In this document: positions 35,229-46,279 of the stretch, piece by piece
Layout of the letters: the number at the start of each line of letters is the position of its first letter
How positions within the stretch are numbered: position 1 is the stretch's first letter
Assembly (NCBI GenBank): GCA_963576785.1
Contig: OY756139.1
Coordinates: 4,402,001-4,466,000, forward strand
Reading direction: 5' to 3'
Source of the DNA: Chlorophyllum brunneum
Taxonomy: Eukaryota; Basidiomycota; Agaricomycetes; Agaricales; Agaricaceae
Length of the DNA: 64,000 bases
Position numbers and translations under genes: made by a program
Notes under the pieces: model-generated
What the model was told of the DNA's origin: nothing
Seen by the model: only the letters and a program-made list of their open reading frames with translations
Database searches by the model: none

Positions 35229-35793
35229 AGATGGACAAAACAATTCCTTGATATCACAGCAAAACACCAACTATACTTCAAAAGATCAAAATGTGTATTT
35301 GATGCGAAGGAGATACCCATATTAGGATTTGTGGTAGGACAAGGCAGCATTAAAATGGAGGAGGAGAAGGTGAAAGCGGTGAAAGAATGGCCAACACCCA
35401 AATCCCTAAAAGACATTGAGAAATTCCTAGGATTCACAAACTTCTACCGACAATTCATTCACGACTTCAGCAACATAGCAGCCCTGCTACACAAGCTGAA
35501 GAAAAAGGACACACAATGGGAATGGATGGAATGACAGCAGCAAGCCTTCGAAAGAATCAAAGAAAAAGTCACAAGTGAACTGGTACTAGCAATGCCACAA
35601 GACAAGGGGCAATACAGAGTAGAAGTGGATGCATCAGGATATGGAGTAGGAGCAGTACTATCGCAAAAACAGAAAGAACACTGGCACCCAATCGCATTCC
35701 ACTCAAGAATGATGACTTTGGCAGAACAAAACTATCAAATCTATGACAAAGAATTACTTGCCATTCGAGAAGCAATCAAGACCTGGAGACAAT
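35229..35793 (+). pseudogene. Gypsy 2 RT thumb and RNase H N-terminus between LINE 2 and LINE 3
   Basis: Resumes at QFLDITAKHQLYFKRSK, downstream of the lost YMDD region, runs through FLGFTNFYRQFIHDFSN, a TGA at about 35532, and RNase H (VEVDASGYGVGAVLSQ, NYQIYDKELLAIREAIKTWRQ) to the LINE 3 junction. Confidence 0.9.
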
Positions 35794-35880
35794 GGTATCC
35801 CTTCTTTGACTCATACCACCACCATCGATTTGTGAAAGTTGATTACTCGGTGCTAGTCTACAGTACAGAGGATATAAACC

Positions 35881-38074
35881 ATGTCTACGTTACGATCTGA
35901 TCTCTCCCCAAGAGGGCCTATGCCTGATGGCGATGGGGATGTCTTTGGGAACACAACACATGTTCCAGCTTCCTCTATCTTTGTGGCCTCTCAGGCTCTG
36001 CCCCCTCCTGGTATCCTATTCCCTAGGACACCTTCTTTGTCTAGGCCTGTGATCCCTACTGACCAGGCCTACAGTAACACCATTCTCCCATTGGTCCTCA
36101 GCAGAAGATTGTCCACCCCCCCCCCTATGGTCCTCGGGCCCTCCAAATAATGATGATGTGGATAGAACCATCCACAGGTTATCTAAATGAGTAAGGCCTG
36201 AAGGCAATCACTATTACTTGGGTAAGAACGACAGCAAAGATTGGGCTGACCAAGTCGAAGAAGAGTTGGTAGCCAAGGTCGAAGTTGAAGAAGAAGACAC
36301 TACAGAGCATGAAGGTGGTCCGGAGGAGTTCTACAATGATGCTGTAAGGGAAGTTGGAAGGCTTTCCGAGTGGGTGAAAGCCTGCAGCACATATAACATG
36401 AGCAGTAACGAGGGGCTTGCCTTTGGGCGGGCCTTTACTGAATTAACGGGAACCTTGATGAAGGCAGGATGGCTTAAGGTTGCAGTGGATGAACACAGAA
36501 ATAACCTCCATGGTTGGATGGGGGTAAATTTTGGTAAGATTATTGTCCACGCTGAGGAAACTCCCCAGCCAGACGATTCCCCCCTGCAACGCGTGGCCTC
36601 CAAAGGCCCCTCCCGTAAACCTGACAATGTCCACATGGAGGTTGTTGAACACATTGTCACTCTGGGTATCACTGATGGCAATAATGTCACTCACTTGGGT
36701 ATCTCCGATGATGACGTTCAAATGATCACTGAGGCAGAATTTAAGGCCATCACACACAAGAAAAAACGTAAAGGCTGGAAACCCACTAACACTGCCAACA
36801 CCGCCTCTAAACCCGTTCCTGCTGTTGCCAAAAAACCGGCTGCCGCAGATCAAAAAGGCAAAACCCCACAGACAACCGTGCCTGCCAAGGCTAACACTAA
36901 TCTGCCTTCCCCCCCAAAGGAAGGCACAAAACCCTCCTACACAGCTGCTACAGCTAAAAGTGGTAAATCCCCCGCCCCTCCGCCCATGGGATGTGACCCT
37001 CTCAAACTCTTAGAGTTTGCGAGTAAATTCCCAGAGTTAACACATGAGAAGGTAGTAGCAATGTACAATGCTGCTTTCTCTACCCCCTCTCCTGTAAACA
37101 AAAAGCCAGCTAAGAAAGCTGGCATAGTTTGTTCCATGCTGAATGGTCTATTGCACAAGCAAGTGATTATTCCCCTCCTCACCAGCCCCAATGTCACCAA
37201 TTTCGGAGCCATCATAGACTCTCTCAACACTTGTCTCATAGCTGAGAAGTCCAACAAGACTAGGGTCATTGCCGCCTCACAGGGTAAGTTGGGCCTTATG
37301 GTCCACACCTCGGAGGTGTTGACCCCTACCAAGCTAGACGTTGTCAAGGCATGGCTCAAAAGCAAATTCAGAGGGATTACTACAAGAGAAGCATCCCTTC
37401 CCAAATCTAAATTGTTTGTGAAGGTCACGGACATCAACTATATAACACCGCAAGAGCAGATCCTAACTGAAGCCAACGTGGTCTCCAGCATCAGGAATTC
37501 CATTCATTCTGATGCCATCCAATTTGCGACGTGACCAAGAGTGCGATGCAACTCCAAACACTCTGATACCTGCACAGTGTGGTTCGAAATCTGGGACTCC
37601 AAGGCAGAAGCCAACATTGCAAAGATTGAGGACAAGTTCCTCAACATCTATGAAGGTCTATTCCACATCAGAAGAGCCAATGCCAACCCGGGAGTCCCGT
37701 TCTGCGCTAAATGCTGCAGATGGGGCCACCCTCTTATCTGATGCCATGCGAGACTGTTTACCTGCACTCACTGCAAGGGCCCACACTCCACTGCCAACCA
37801 CCATGCCTTTGCCTTCTGTTGCAAGGGCAATGACAAAGTAGACCCACCCATTGCGGCCACCCCCACCGGAGAACCATGCCCCCACAAGGCTATGTGCTCC
37901 AACTGCAGCAAAGATCACCTTGCCACAGACCGCAAATGCCAATTCTGGAAGAAGCAATTCGACCATGACTGGCATGCTAACAAAGCACTTGAATTGAGAG
38001 CAAACAAAGGAGTTCCACTGCCCCCCTCCTCATCATCCCTGGCTAGTCAAAGCCAGACTAACCCCCCCCAATGA
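35881..38074 (+). pseudogene. LINE 3 ORF1
   Basis: Starts MSTLRSDLSPRG at 35881. Frame breaks occur near 36150 (TGA area and a small shift), at 37532 (TGA) and at 37739 (TGA within the knuckle region, where LINE 1 has CAA). The 438-codon central part shows DAVREVGRLSEWVKAC, a helical block, a Lys/Pro-rich linker and LLEFASKFPELTHEK. Zinc knuckles follow: CAKCCRWGHP, CTHCKGPHSTANHH and CSNCSKDHLATDRKC. It ends with a TGA at 38072-38074 that overlaps the ORF2 ATG. It is closest to LINE 2 in sequence and keeps the 115-residue segment that LINE 2 lost. Confidence 0.9.
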
Positions 38075-41000
38075 ATAACACACCTGATGATCATGACAGG
38101 CCTCTCCGCTCATTTTTGAGTGAGTTGAAGGTCTGTTCTCATAACGTTGGAAGATTGTATGGAGTGGTGGAGACAATCCTCGTGCATAGAGGTGATGTTG
38201 ACTTCCTCCTCATACAAGAACCCCCATGGAGATACCTCTGTGACATCCCTTCATCCATCTCTAATGACAGATCTCCCCTCATAGGAGGCCTGGTCCACCC
38301 GGACTGGATGCTCCTCTTGTACCCAATTGTTGCTAAAGAAGTCCTCCAAGTTGGACACTGGCATCATCCTCAACGGACAATTGATATCAATCATCGTTCC
38401 ACTCCTTGAGTTCTTGCTTTTGCTCACAAGAGACTCAAATGCCTCTGACCCTCCATCAGAAGGGATGTCATAGAACATCAAGACCTCCTGTGCATATTCC
38501 TTGTTGCAGGAGGAGAAGAACTACTATTGTTGAATGTTTATAATGATAGTCACAACATCACACTCCACTTCCTCGAGGAGCACCTCTTCAACCTCCTGCC
38601 CTTCCTCTTGTTGGGTGGGGACATCAATATCAGATCTGAATTATGGGACCCTTCAATGGACCAACATCTGGCAAGTGTGGACCGTCTCCTCATGATCACC
38701 GAAGCCCTCAATTTAGTGAGGTCTATTCCATCTGCAGCCAAGTACCAGACACAGTCATTGACCTGTTGTTTGTATTGGGAGTGTTACCGTATATCCCCAC
38801 CCATGCTATCCAGGAAGGCAATCAATACAACTCGGATCACGCCCCCCTTCTAATCAGAATTCCCATTCTGCAAATGGATGTTGTCATCAAAAGATTGACG
38901 ATTCCCAAAGAATCGGAAGAGGAAACCAAATTCCTGATCGATATCACGGAGGGGATAAACAACAAGAACTGGCCGATGAATGACACAGATGAGCTGGAGA
39001 GAGCTGTTGCCGAATTGGGAGTTTTATTTGACAGGTCCTGGAATTGCAATGCAAAGAATACCAAAATCACCACTAGGTCTAAGACTTGGTGGAATGTAGA
39101 ATGCTCCGAGGCTCTCACAACTCATCATGCGGACTGTAAGAACAAACGCAAATGGAACACCTTTCGGAAGATCACAAGGAAAACAAAAAGGGCCTATTTC
39201 AACAAGAAGATACAAGAAATCTCGGTCGATAATCAACACCCATGGGATCTCATGCCATGGGTAAAAGGACGTGCTCTCCCAGCTACTGAAGCCATTTGCC
39301 ACAATGGTCAACCTTGTCTCACCATGGACAATTTATGGACGGCCCTTGACCAACACTATAACTCGGCCCAAGACAGACCAGTTAACGCAGCAATCCTGGA
39401 AGAGCTTCCACTGCCTACAGGTACAGGGAATAGGACTTGGGTTGATTTCTCTCTTCTAGAAATGAGAGAATCACTCAAGGATACCTTGAATTCTTCCACC
39501 CCCGGCCCCGACCATTTATCCTGGTCACACCTCAAACAGATTGTTGCCATCAATACTTGTGCCGATCTCTTTCTCCAAATCAGCTGTGCATGCCTGTCCC
39601 TCGGACACTGGCCCTCACACTTCAAAAAATCAGTGTTGGTAATCATCCCCAAACCTAACAAACCCGACTACTCCACTCCGAAGGCGTTCAGACCGATCAT
39701 CTTACTCAACACGCTTGGCAAGCTAATAGAGAAAATGCTAGCCAAATGACTCCAATTCGAGGTGGTGAAATTCAAAGTTCTCCACCCTCACCAACTGGGA
39801 GCCACCCAACAATGATCCACCAAGGACGCCGGGCTTTTCCTAACACACATCATCTGGGGAGCTTGGACAAAGAAAAAGAAAACATTGGTGCTCGCATTTG
39901 ATGTCGCCCAATTCTTCCCCTCCCTCAACCACAACCTCCTTACTGACATCCTCACTCGACAAGGATTTCCTCCTCAAATCACAGGGTTCTTCAATAATTA
40001 TCTCAAAGAATGCCGCACTACCTACCTGTGGAACAACAAAAGTTCCCCTGAATTTGACGTGGCAGTGGGAGTAGGTCAAGGCTCGGCCCTTAGCCCTATT
40101 CTATCCGCCCTTTATCTCACCCCCCTCCTTTGAATATTTGACGTATGTATGGAGGAACACTGCGACAAATGGGACTTTGATGTCTTATCATTTGTGGATG
40201 ATGGTACCCTTGTTGCTCAATCCCCATCCCTTGAAAGAAACGTTGAAATACTCCAACACATGTACTGCAAAATGGAGTGGCTCATGAATGAATTTGGCTT
40301 AGTGATCGAACACAGCAAGTCCAAAGTCTTTCACTTTACGCGTGTAAGACAGGACTCCAATCCCTCCATTGATTTGGGATCCCCTCCGTTCACTGGTCAT
40401 ACCCCCCTCAAGCCGAAAACCCACTGACATTACCTTGGTTTCTACTTCGACAGGACGTTAACCTTCAAGGAGCATGTCCGTTGCTATTCCGCCAAGGTAA
40501 TATCCTCGATCAAGGCAATGAAAATGCTAGGAAACTCCATACGTGGTCTGTCCCCTAGCAACAAAAGACTACTGTACCATTTGTGTGTCGTACCAGTGGC
40601 GACATACAGATACTGACTATGGTTTCACAATAGGTCACAAACAAAAGGGACTTGTGAAATCCTCAACAAAATGCAGCAATGGGTGGCCCTCTGGATTACC
40701 AGGGCCTTCTGAACATCTCCCACTGGTGGCGTTGAGTCCCTTGTAGGGCTCATGCCCATCAAACTACATCTCCGAAAGTTGGCCGAACGAAAAACGTCGA
40801 GGCTTCATATGTTGGACGATGAACATGCACTGGCAAGACTGACAAAAGAGTATCATTCTTCCTCTCACTGACTTCATATCAAGAATTTCATGGAGATTCA
40901 GAAGAAGAAGACACTTGGAGCTGTGATGGATGTTTCGCACCCCACCCCCGAGACTCGTTATGTAGAACATTTCAACTCTGTTTCAAAAACTATCTGGCCC

Positions 41001-42092
41001 GGACGTAGGTTACTTGACTACTTCCATACTAATGTATCTTTTATAGGATTCAACCAGGATGACCCCCACCTCTCGAAGACACTTTGGGACAATGTAACAA
41101 TGAATGCAACGATGGACTTCAAGTCCATCATTATTGGCACAGATGGCTTGGTCCACCCCAACCCCAATCCACTTGCTAGCCAGTTCACAGCAGTAGCCAC
41201 CATTTGACACCTAGACGGAGGGAGCTCTATCATGAAGAGGCTCGGAGGAACAACATTGACTGACACTGAACTGGTCGCGCAGTACCTAGGAATCACTAAA
41301 GTACTCGCCACTGATGACTACGACCAGGTTGAACACATCCACATGTTCACTGACTCCCTCACAGACTCTCGGCTCCTACTCGACTGTTCACTGCATTCCT
41401 GTCAGCAGCAGTCCATCCTCACCTCGAAGGTGCTCTTGACTTGGTTCAACAAGTCTGACCAACACCACCTCTTGTTTTGTCACACTCCATCAAAGTGCAA
41501 GTACGGAATACAAAAAGCCACACATGACTGGATTCAGACAGTCACCTGGCCCAACTGGGGTAGAAATCACTGAGTACCCAACTCAATCACCTACCTATGC
41601 AAGAAGTCTGCCGAACACACCATCCACACATGGCAGGCAATGTTTGGGTTCAAGAAATACAGCGGTAGCTCCTTCCTCCACCTTCCGGTGTGAGTGAATG
41701 GGGCCTCCGCTTTACCGTTGCACATCAACTCCGGTCCATGGATACAAGAATGCAGATACCAGCCACAGCTTTTTGCAAGAACATGTTGTGCCATCTTATG
41801 CCACACCCCAATTGGTGAATACTGACTACAGTTCTTCCCCAATGAGGATTTATCTTGTCACCACTGCGCCAATCAAATGGTCCAGACTAGGTCGCACATC
41901 CTCTATTGTTGTAATACCTTCGATCATCACTTTGGCGTCAACACCATCAAGACACTCGTCAACTTCTTGTATCGCAACCCTGCCACATTCAGCTTCCCCC
42001 CGGAGACTGATTGCCCTCATATCTGTGCCAGTTCAATACCCCTGTTACATCGTCGTCAAGTCCATCAGAGGTTTGGGTCCATGCCTGCATGA
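38071..42092 (+). pseudogene. LINE 3 ORF2: endonuclease, RT, RNase H, zinc finger
   Basis: ATG at 38071 (MNNTPDDHDRP). The order is endonuclease (CSHNVG, IQEPPW, LLGGDINI, DLLFV, SDHAPL), RT (GPDHLSWSHLKQI, VIIPKPNKPDYS, FDVAQFFPSLNHNLL, GQGSALSPILSALYL, SFVDDGT), RNase H (GTDGLVHPNPNPLASQ, DTELVAQYLG, FTDSL) and a C-terminal CX2C-H-C zinc finger, ending GSMPA. More than ten stops and several shifts are present; most stops are TGA where LINE 2 or LINE 1 has CGA (for example at 39748, 40132 and 40615). FVDD is intact, but the first RNase H motif reads GTDG instead of GMDG. Confidence 0.92.
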
Positions 42093-42550
42093 GTCCTTTC
42101 TTCTTTTCTTTCTCCTTATGCTCTCCTGGTTATGAATTTCAATTTCATTTCTCTATCTCTCTTCTCCTCACTCGTCTACTATTTTATATAGTTTTCATTC
42201 TATATCCATCTTTCCTGTGGTGTTTGGGCAAAATGCCCCTCCACACACTAGTACCATTCATTGTTCTCCCTTGTGTTTGCGAGTCAATAGTTTCTTTCTA
42301 TCAATTTCTCTCTCTCACTCTCTCTTTCTCTGAATTCCTTCTATTCCTTTTTCCTGCTGATCAACTTAGGTACCAAACATCTCTCTAGTGTATGTGCTAG
42401 ATGGCATCAAGTCTCGTGGGGTTAGTGTACATATTAGTTTACTTTCCTTGCTCTGAACATTCTGTATGTTCTACCTGTGTATGTATGTACATATGGACTG
42501 CGATCGAGCACCACTATATAAATTGTTGATTTAAAAAAAAAAAAAAAAAA
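42093..42550 (+). other. LINE 3 3' UTR and A tract
   Basis: 440 bases, matching LINE 4 closely, with a CT-rich part (CTCTCTCTCACTCTCTC) around 42310 and ending TTGATTT followed by 18 A. No ORF is likely to be used. Confidence 0.88.
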
Positions 42551-44300
42551 AGACCTGGAGACAATACTTACTCGATGCAGATGAACTATTCGAAATATGG
42601 ACTGACCACAAGAACCTGGAATACTTCCGAAAACCACAGCAACTCACAGGATGACAAGCAAGATGGCAGATGGAACTACAGAAATACCACTACATGCTGA
42701 AACACATACCTGGGAAGACCAACACAAAAGCCGATGTCTTATTGAGATTAACAAAAACCAACACCACCCGAGACAACACCGACATCATTTTACTACCCGA
42801 CCACCTATTCGATAACAATGCAACTACCATAATCAGACAAATCTGGGAGATCTCAGGAGAAGAGGAGCTGAAACACCAATTACAAAAGGAGACAAAAAGG
42901 GAAACACAGTGGCTAAAGGAAAAGGAGAAATGACCAGAAGAGACATGGGAAATAGAGGGAGTACCAATGTTCAAAGGAAGAATATACATCACACCCAACA
43001 ACCAAATATGACAAGAAATACTTCAACAAAACCACGACGAAACAGACGTAGGACACCCAGGACAACATTGAATGATTGAACTCCTCAAACGGAGTTATTG
43101 GTGGCCTCAGATGCATAACAATACATCAAAGGGTGTAAAACATGCCAATAAAACAAAATACTCCGAACAAGACCAACAACACACCTCCACCCACTACCAA
43201 CACCAGCGGAACTTTGGGAGGAAATATCAATTGACATGATAGGACCACTACCGGAATCAGAAGGATATGATGCAATACTTGTCATAGTCGATTGTTTCAG
43301 CAAAATAATTAGATTGCATGTAGTCAACACTACCTTAACATCCGAGGAGCTAGGAGATATCTATTGAGATGACATATGGAGAACACACAGAGTACCCCGC
43401 AGAATTATCAGTGACAGAGGACCGCAATTTGCATCAAAATTCATGGCAGAACTATGCCAAGTGACAGGAACCCAGTGAAACTTATCTACAGCATACCACT
43501 CACAAACCGATGGTCAAACACAACACATCAACCAAGAGGTTGAAACATACCTCAGAAGCATAATAAACCATGCACAGAACGACTGGAAAAAATGGTTAGC
43601 CATGGCGGAATTCCAATACAATGACAAAATCCACACAGCCACTGGATATTTGCCATTTGAAGTAGTTCATGGACAACACCCTTGGAAAGGAGATATAATG
43701 AGTAACATCAAGGCTCCTGCAATTACAGAACAAATACAGGAGTTACAAAACATGTGACAGGAGGCAACAAAGATGTTACAACACAGTTAGACACAAATGG
43801 AGAAATGCAACAGCAACAAACCAGAACACAAATATACCCCAGGAGAACAAGTTTGGCTCGAAGCAAGTAACATTAGGACAACAAGACCAATGAAGAAGCT
43901 GGATCATAAATGATATGGACCATTCAGAATAAAAACAAAAATAGGCAAAACAAGTTACCAACTGGAATTGCCTGAAACATGGGCAATACACAATGTATTC
44001 AACAGCAGACTCCTCTCCCCCTATCAAAAACCTGAGTTTGACAGCCAGCATGCCCCACCACCACCGATGCCTGAGATCATCAACAATGAAGAACAATATG
44101 AAGTAGAAGAGATCCAAGGACACTGCATGAGAGGATGACAAAATCAATTCCTAGTACACTGGAAAGGTTATACCTCCGAAGAAGACACATGGGAGGACGA
44201 GTCAGAATTGGAAAATGCTAAGAAGGCAGTTCAAGAATTTTTAGACAAGATTTCGAGGAAGAAACCTATAAAAAGGGAGGGTAAAAAGCGACAATTATGA
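42551..44300 (+). pseudogene. Gypsy 2 RNase H C-terminus, integrase and chromodomain
   Basis: Resumes at the duplicated target (TWRQYLLDADELFEIWTDHKN) and covers the integrase zinc finger (GHPGQH...), core (ISDRGPQFASKF) and the chromodomain (YEVEEIQGH, WKGYTSEEDTWEDE) near 44095-44200. Many stops, almost all TGA where Gypsy 3 has CGA (such as near 42652 and 42932). The integrase zinc finger is also hit by a small deletion near 43100. Its stop at 44298-44300 overlaps the ATG at 44297. Confidence 0.9.
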
Positions 44301-44581
44301 ACAACAGACCTCACATCACAAGAGATCACTACACCCGATGCACTTCACACTGTATTCACTGCACCCTAGATCTTGCCAACTACCTCCACAACACACCATG
44401 CATGCTGAATGCAAACCCACCCCCTTCCCAGCCAACAACACAGAATTTGAGCAAGAACTCAATAACCTCCTCAACACCCAGTCTACTGAAGACCAGATCG
44501 AACACTACACCTCCACCACCAAAGGACTCACATACATTGCCCATGCCATCAACAACCTCCAAGTCCAAGCCAAAGCCCTAA
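44297..44581 (+). CDS. Small ORF whose ATG overlaps the pol stop (ATGA)
   Basis: 94 codons beginning MNNRPHITRDHYTRC. Its first 35 codons are conserved in Gypsy 1 (18686 downward) and Gypsy 3 (59265 upward: MNNKPHIPSNHYTQ); the rest overlaps ORF3 in another frame and is Pro/Ser/Thr-rich, probably a by-product of the ORF3 codons. It could be a leader peptide that lets ribosomes ending pol move on to ORF3. A real protein is uncertain. Confidence 0.4.
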   Translation: MNNRPHITRDHYTRCTSHCIHCTLDLANYLHNTPCMLNANPPPSQPTTQNLSKNSITSSTPSLLKTRSNTTPPPPKDSHTLPMPSTTSKSKPKP

Positions 44582-45276
44582 GCCGCATATTACTCATCAC
44601 CACCATCAGAGCCCTCCCAGCTGCCATGTCAACCGAAAAACACAAACTCATGAAGGAGCTATTGGATGAAGCAGCCACCAACCTCAACGTATTGGTACAT
44701 TCCGATGCAAAGAAATGTATCCAAAGTGCCTTGATCATGACAGGCAAAAGGCTCAACCACCTTGCCAACTCTAGTGACAATCCCACCTATAGACTGGCTC
44801 AACAGCTAATGGATCTCAACTCATACACTCCCACTTCCTTACCCAACAAACCACCCTACCACAAAGATGAGGAACAAGAATGGTTAGATGAAGGAATGGA
44901 GGGGATAGACAAATCAGTCCCAGACCATCTAATGGAACCAGATATGCAAGACAAAGTAGACCATCTCCTCATACAACTATCTGACATAGACCCACCACCC
45001 AAACCAATGATATTTAACCCACCGCCATCTTACCTCACACTTAAAGGCGACAGACAGTTCGAAGAAAACTACTGGGAAGAGATAGTACACAACCTCATCG
45101 CAGTCAAAACAAACAACACTGTTATATTCAAAGGATGCACAATAGCCCTCTTCCGAGGAGGACAGGACCATGCCCCCTTCTGGATTGGATGTCAACGCAA
45201 GTCTGGAACCCCAATGATTGGTCCTACCAAACATCAACTCGCCAATGCCTTACACAAAGAACAAGATGACAAGTAG
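44398..45276 (+). CDS. Gypsy 2 ORF3, intact accessory protein of unknown function (292 aa)
   Basis: The only undamaged copy of a third ORF that lies between the chromodomain and the 3' LTR in all three Gypsy elements of this family. The start is placed at 44398 (MHAECKPTPFP) because MxAE followed by a TPxP motif is shared by the three copies. Residues 15-150 are predicted helical (EFEQELNNLLNTQ, AINNLQVQAKALSRIL, KHKLMKELLDEAATNL); residues 190-215 are acidic; the C-terminal block (about 225-275) is FEENYWEEIVHNL, FKGCTIALFRGGQDHAPFWIGCQ. There is no signal peptide or membrane helix, so it is not an envelope. I recognise no known domain. Conservation of frame in a decayed element suggests selection while the family was active. 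Confidence 0.8.
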   Translation: MHAECKPTPFPANNTEFEQELNNLLNTQSTEDQIEHYTSTTKGLTYIAHAINNLQVQAKALSRILLITTIRALPAAMSTEKHKLMKELLDEAATNLNVLVHSDAKKCIQSALIMTGKRLNHLANSSDNPTYRLAQQLMDLNSYTPTSLPNKPPYHKDEEQEWLDEGMEGIDKSVPDHLMEPDMQDKVDHLLIQLSDIDPPPKPMIFNPPPSYLTLKGDRQFEENYWEEIVHNLIAVKTNNTVIFKGCTIALFRGGQDHAPFWIGCQRKSGTPMIGPTKHQLANALHKEQDDK

Positions 45277-45319
45277 ACCACAATATTTCATGGGGTCATG
45301 AATGTAAAAAGGGAGGTAT

Positions 45320-45623
45320 TGTTATGAACCATAGATAAACAGTACATTCTGATCATGCACCTGTCACATTCATCATTCCGATGTACCTGTTTCACCTCCT
45401 TGTTTTATCCTTTAAGGCTGTTCTCTTCCTGACTCATTCTATTTGTCCTTATGACTCCTTTACTCCATTCCCTTATTATTAGCAATCACCACTAGTATAT
45501 AAAGTGTAGTAATACTTGATGTATTCCTTACACTTTACCAATCATATCATCCCTTACTCTTTCTCTACTTCCTTGTCTTTATCCAAAGATTTGCTACCTG
45601 AGTCGTAGACTAAGGTCATAACA
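45320..45623 (+). repeat. Gypsy 2 3' LTR (304 bp)
   Basis: Follows the polypurine tract AAAAAGGGAGGTAT. TGTTATGAACC to GTCATAACA, with TATATAAAG and ACACTTTACCAA as in the 5' LTR. It differs from the 5' LTR by scattered substitutions and small indels. Confidence 0.95.
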
Positions 45624-45625
45624 AA

Positions 45626-46240
45626 AATATACAATCATCAGAAGAAAGACTCCAAACCCTTGACCATGCTAGAAATGAAGCAATTTCAGCACATAAAATA
45701 GCTCAAGAACATATGAGAAAATGTATTATCTCCACCTTCAAACCCTTCATCCTAGGTCAGAAGGTATGGTTGGAGTCTTGGAACCTGAAACTTGCATACC
45801 CATCTAAGAAAATGGCACCAAAAAGAGAAGGACTGTATAAAATCAAACAAGTCATTTCTCCAATGATGTATAAACTCAAACTTCCCTTTAAATAGAAGAT
45901 CCATCCAGTATTCCACACCACTCTTCTTACTCCATACCAAGAAAACAATATTCATGGACCTAATGACATCACTCCTATCCCTGATATTATCAATGACAAA
46001 GAACACTACGAAATCGAAGGTATAATTAACCATTGCTCCAGAGATGATATCATACAATACCTCATCAAGTGGAGAAACTTTGGCCATGATGACAATAAAT
46101 GGTTAACAGAAGAAGAACTTGCACCCACAGCCCTAACTATTCTCAACAATTATAGACAAATCCACAAGATTGCACCATTTGACTGTACTTGGACCCTAAA
46201 ACCTGGACATATAAAACTAGGACCAGTCAATCCAAAATAA
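45626..46240 (+). pseudogene. Gypsy D integrase C-terminus and chromodomain
   Basis: One frame from 45626 to a TAA at 46238 with a single TAG at about 45893. Reads AQEHMRKCIISTFKPF, VGQ/GQKVWLES-type integrase tail, HPVFHTTLLTPYQEN, then a chromodomain (DKEHYEIEGIINHC, YLIKWRNFGHDDNKWLTEEEL). Chromodomains guide such elements to heterochromatin. The 5' part of pol is outside the retained sequence. Confidence 0.85.
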
Positions 46241-46279
46241 ATCCAGAACCAGAACAAGAAATCACCAGAAACCTATAAA

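Larger units (their letters stand above)
35794..42550 (+). mobile_element. LINE 3, nearly full-length Tad-like LINE (6.76 kb)
   Basis: Complete from a 5' UTR to an A tract (42533-42550). Flanked by AAGACCTGGAGACAAT at 35778-35793 and the same 15-16 bases from 42550/42551 to 42565. It lies within the RNase H codons of Gypsy 2. It provides the reference for the family: 5' UTR about 87 bases, ORF1, ORF2, 3' UTR. Confidence 0.96.
26588..45623 (+). mobile_element. Gypsy 2, chromodomain Ty3/Gypsy element carrying LINE 2 and LINE 3
   Basis: LTRs at 26588-26888 and 45320-45623, intact gag, decayed pol and an intact ORF3. Its pol is split by LINE 2 (with loss of about 85 bases) and by LINE 3 (with a clean duplication). 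The outer flanks do not match: GTTGC before the left LTR and AAAAT after the right one, so the two ends may derive from different insertions joined by recombination. Confidence 0.95.

Noticed and set aside
44398..45276. ORF3 of Gypsy 2 as an envelope gene
   Set aside because: It has the env position but no signal peptide, no membrane helix and no cysteine-rich ectodomain.
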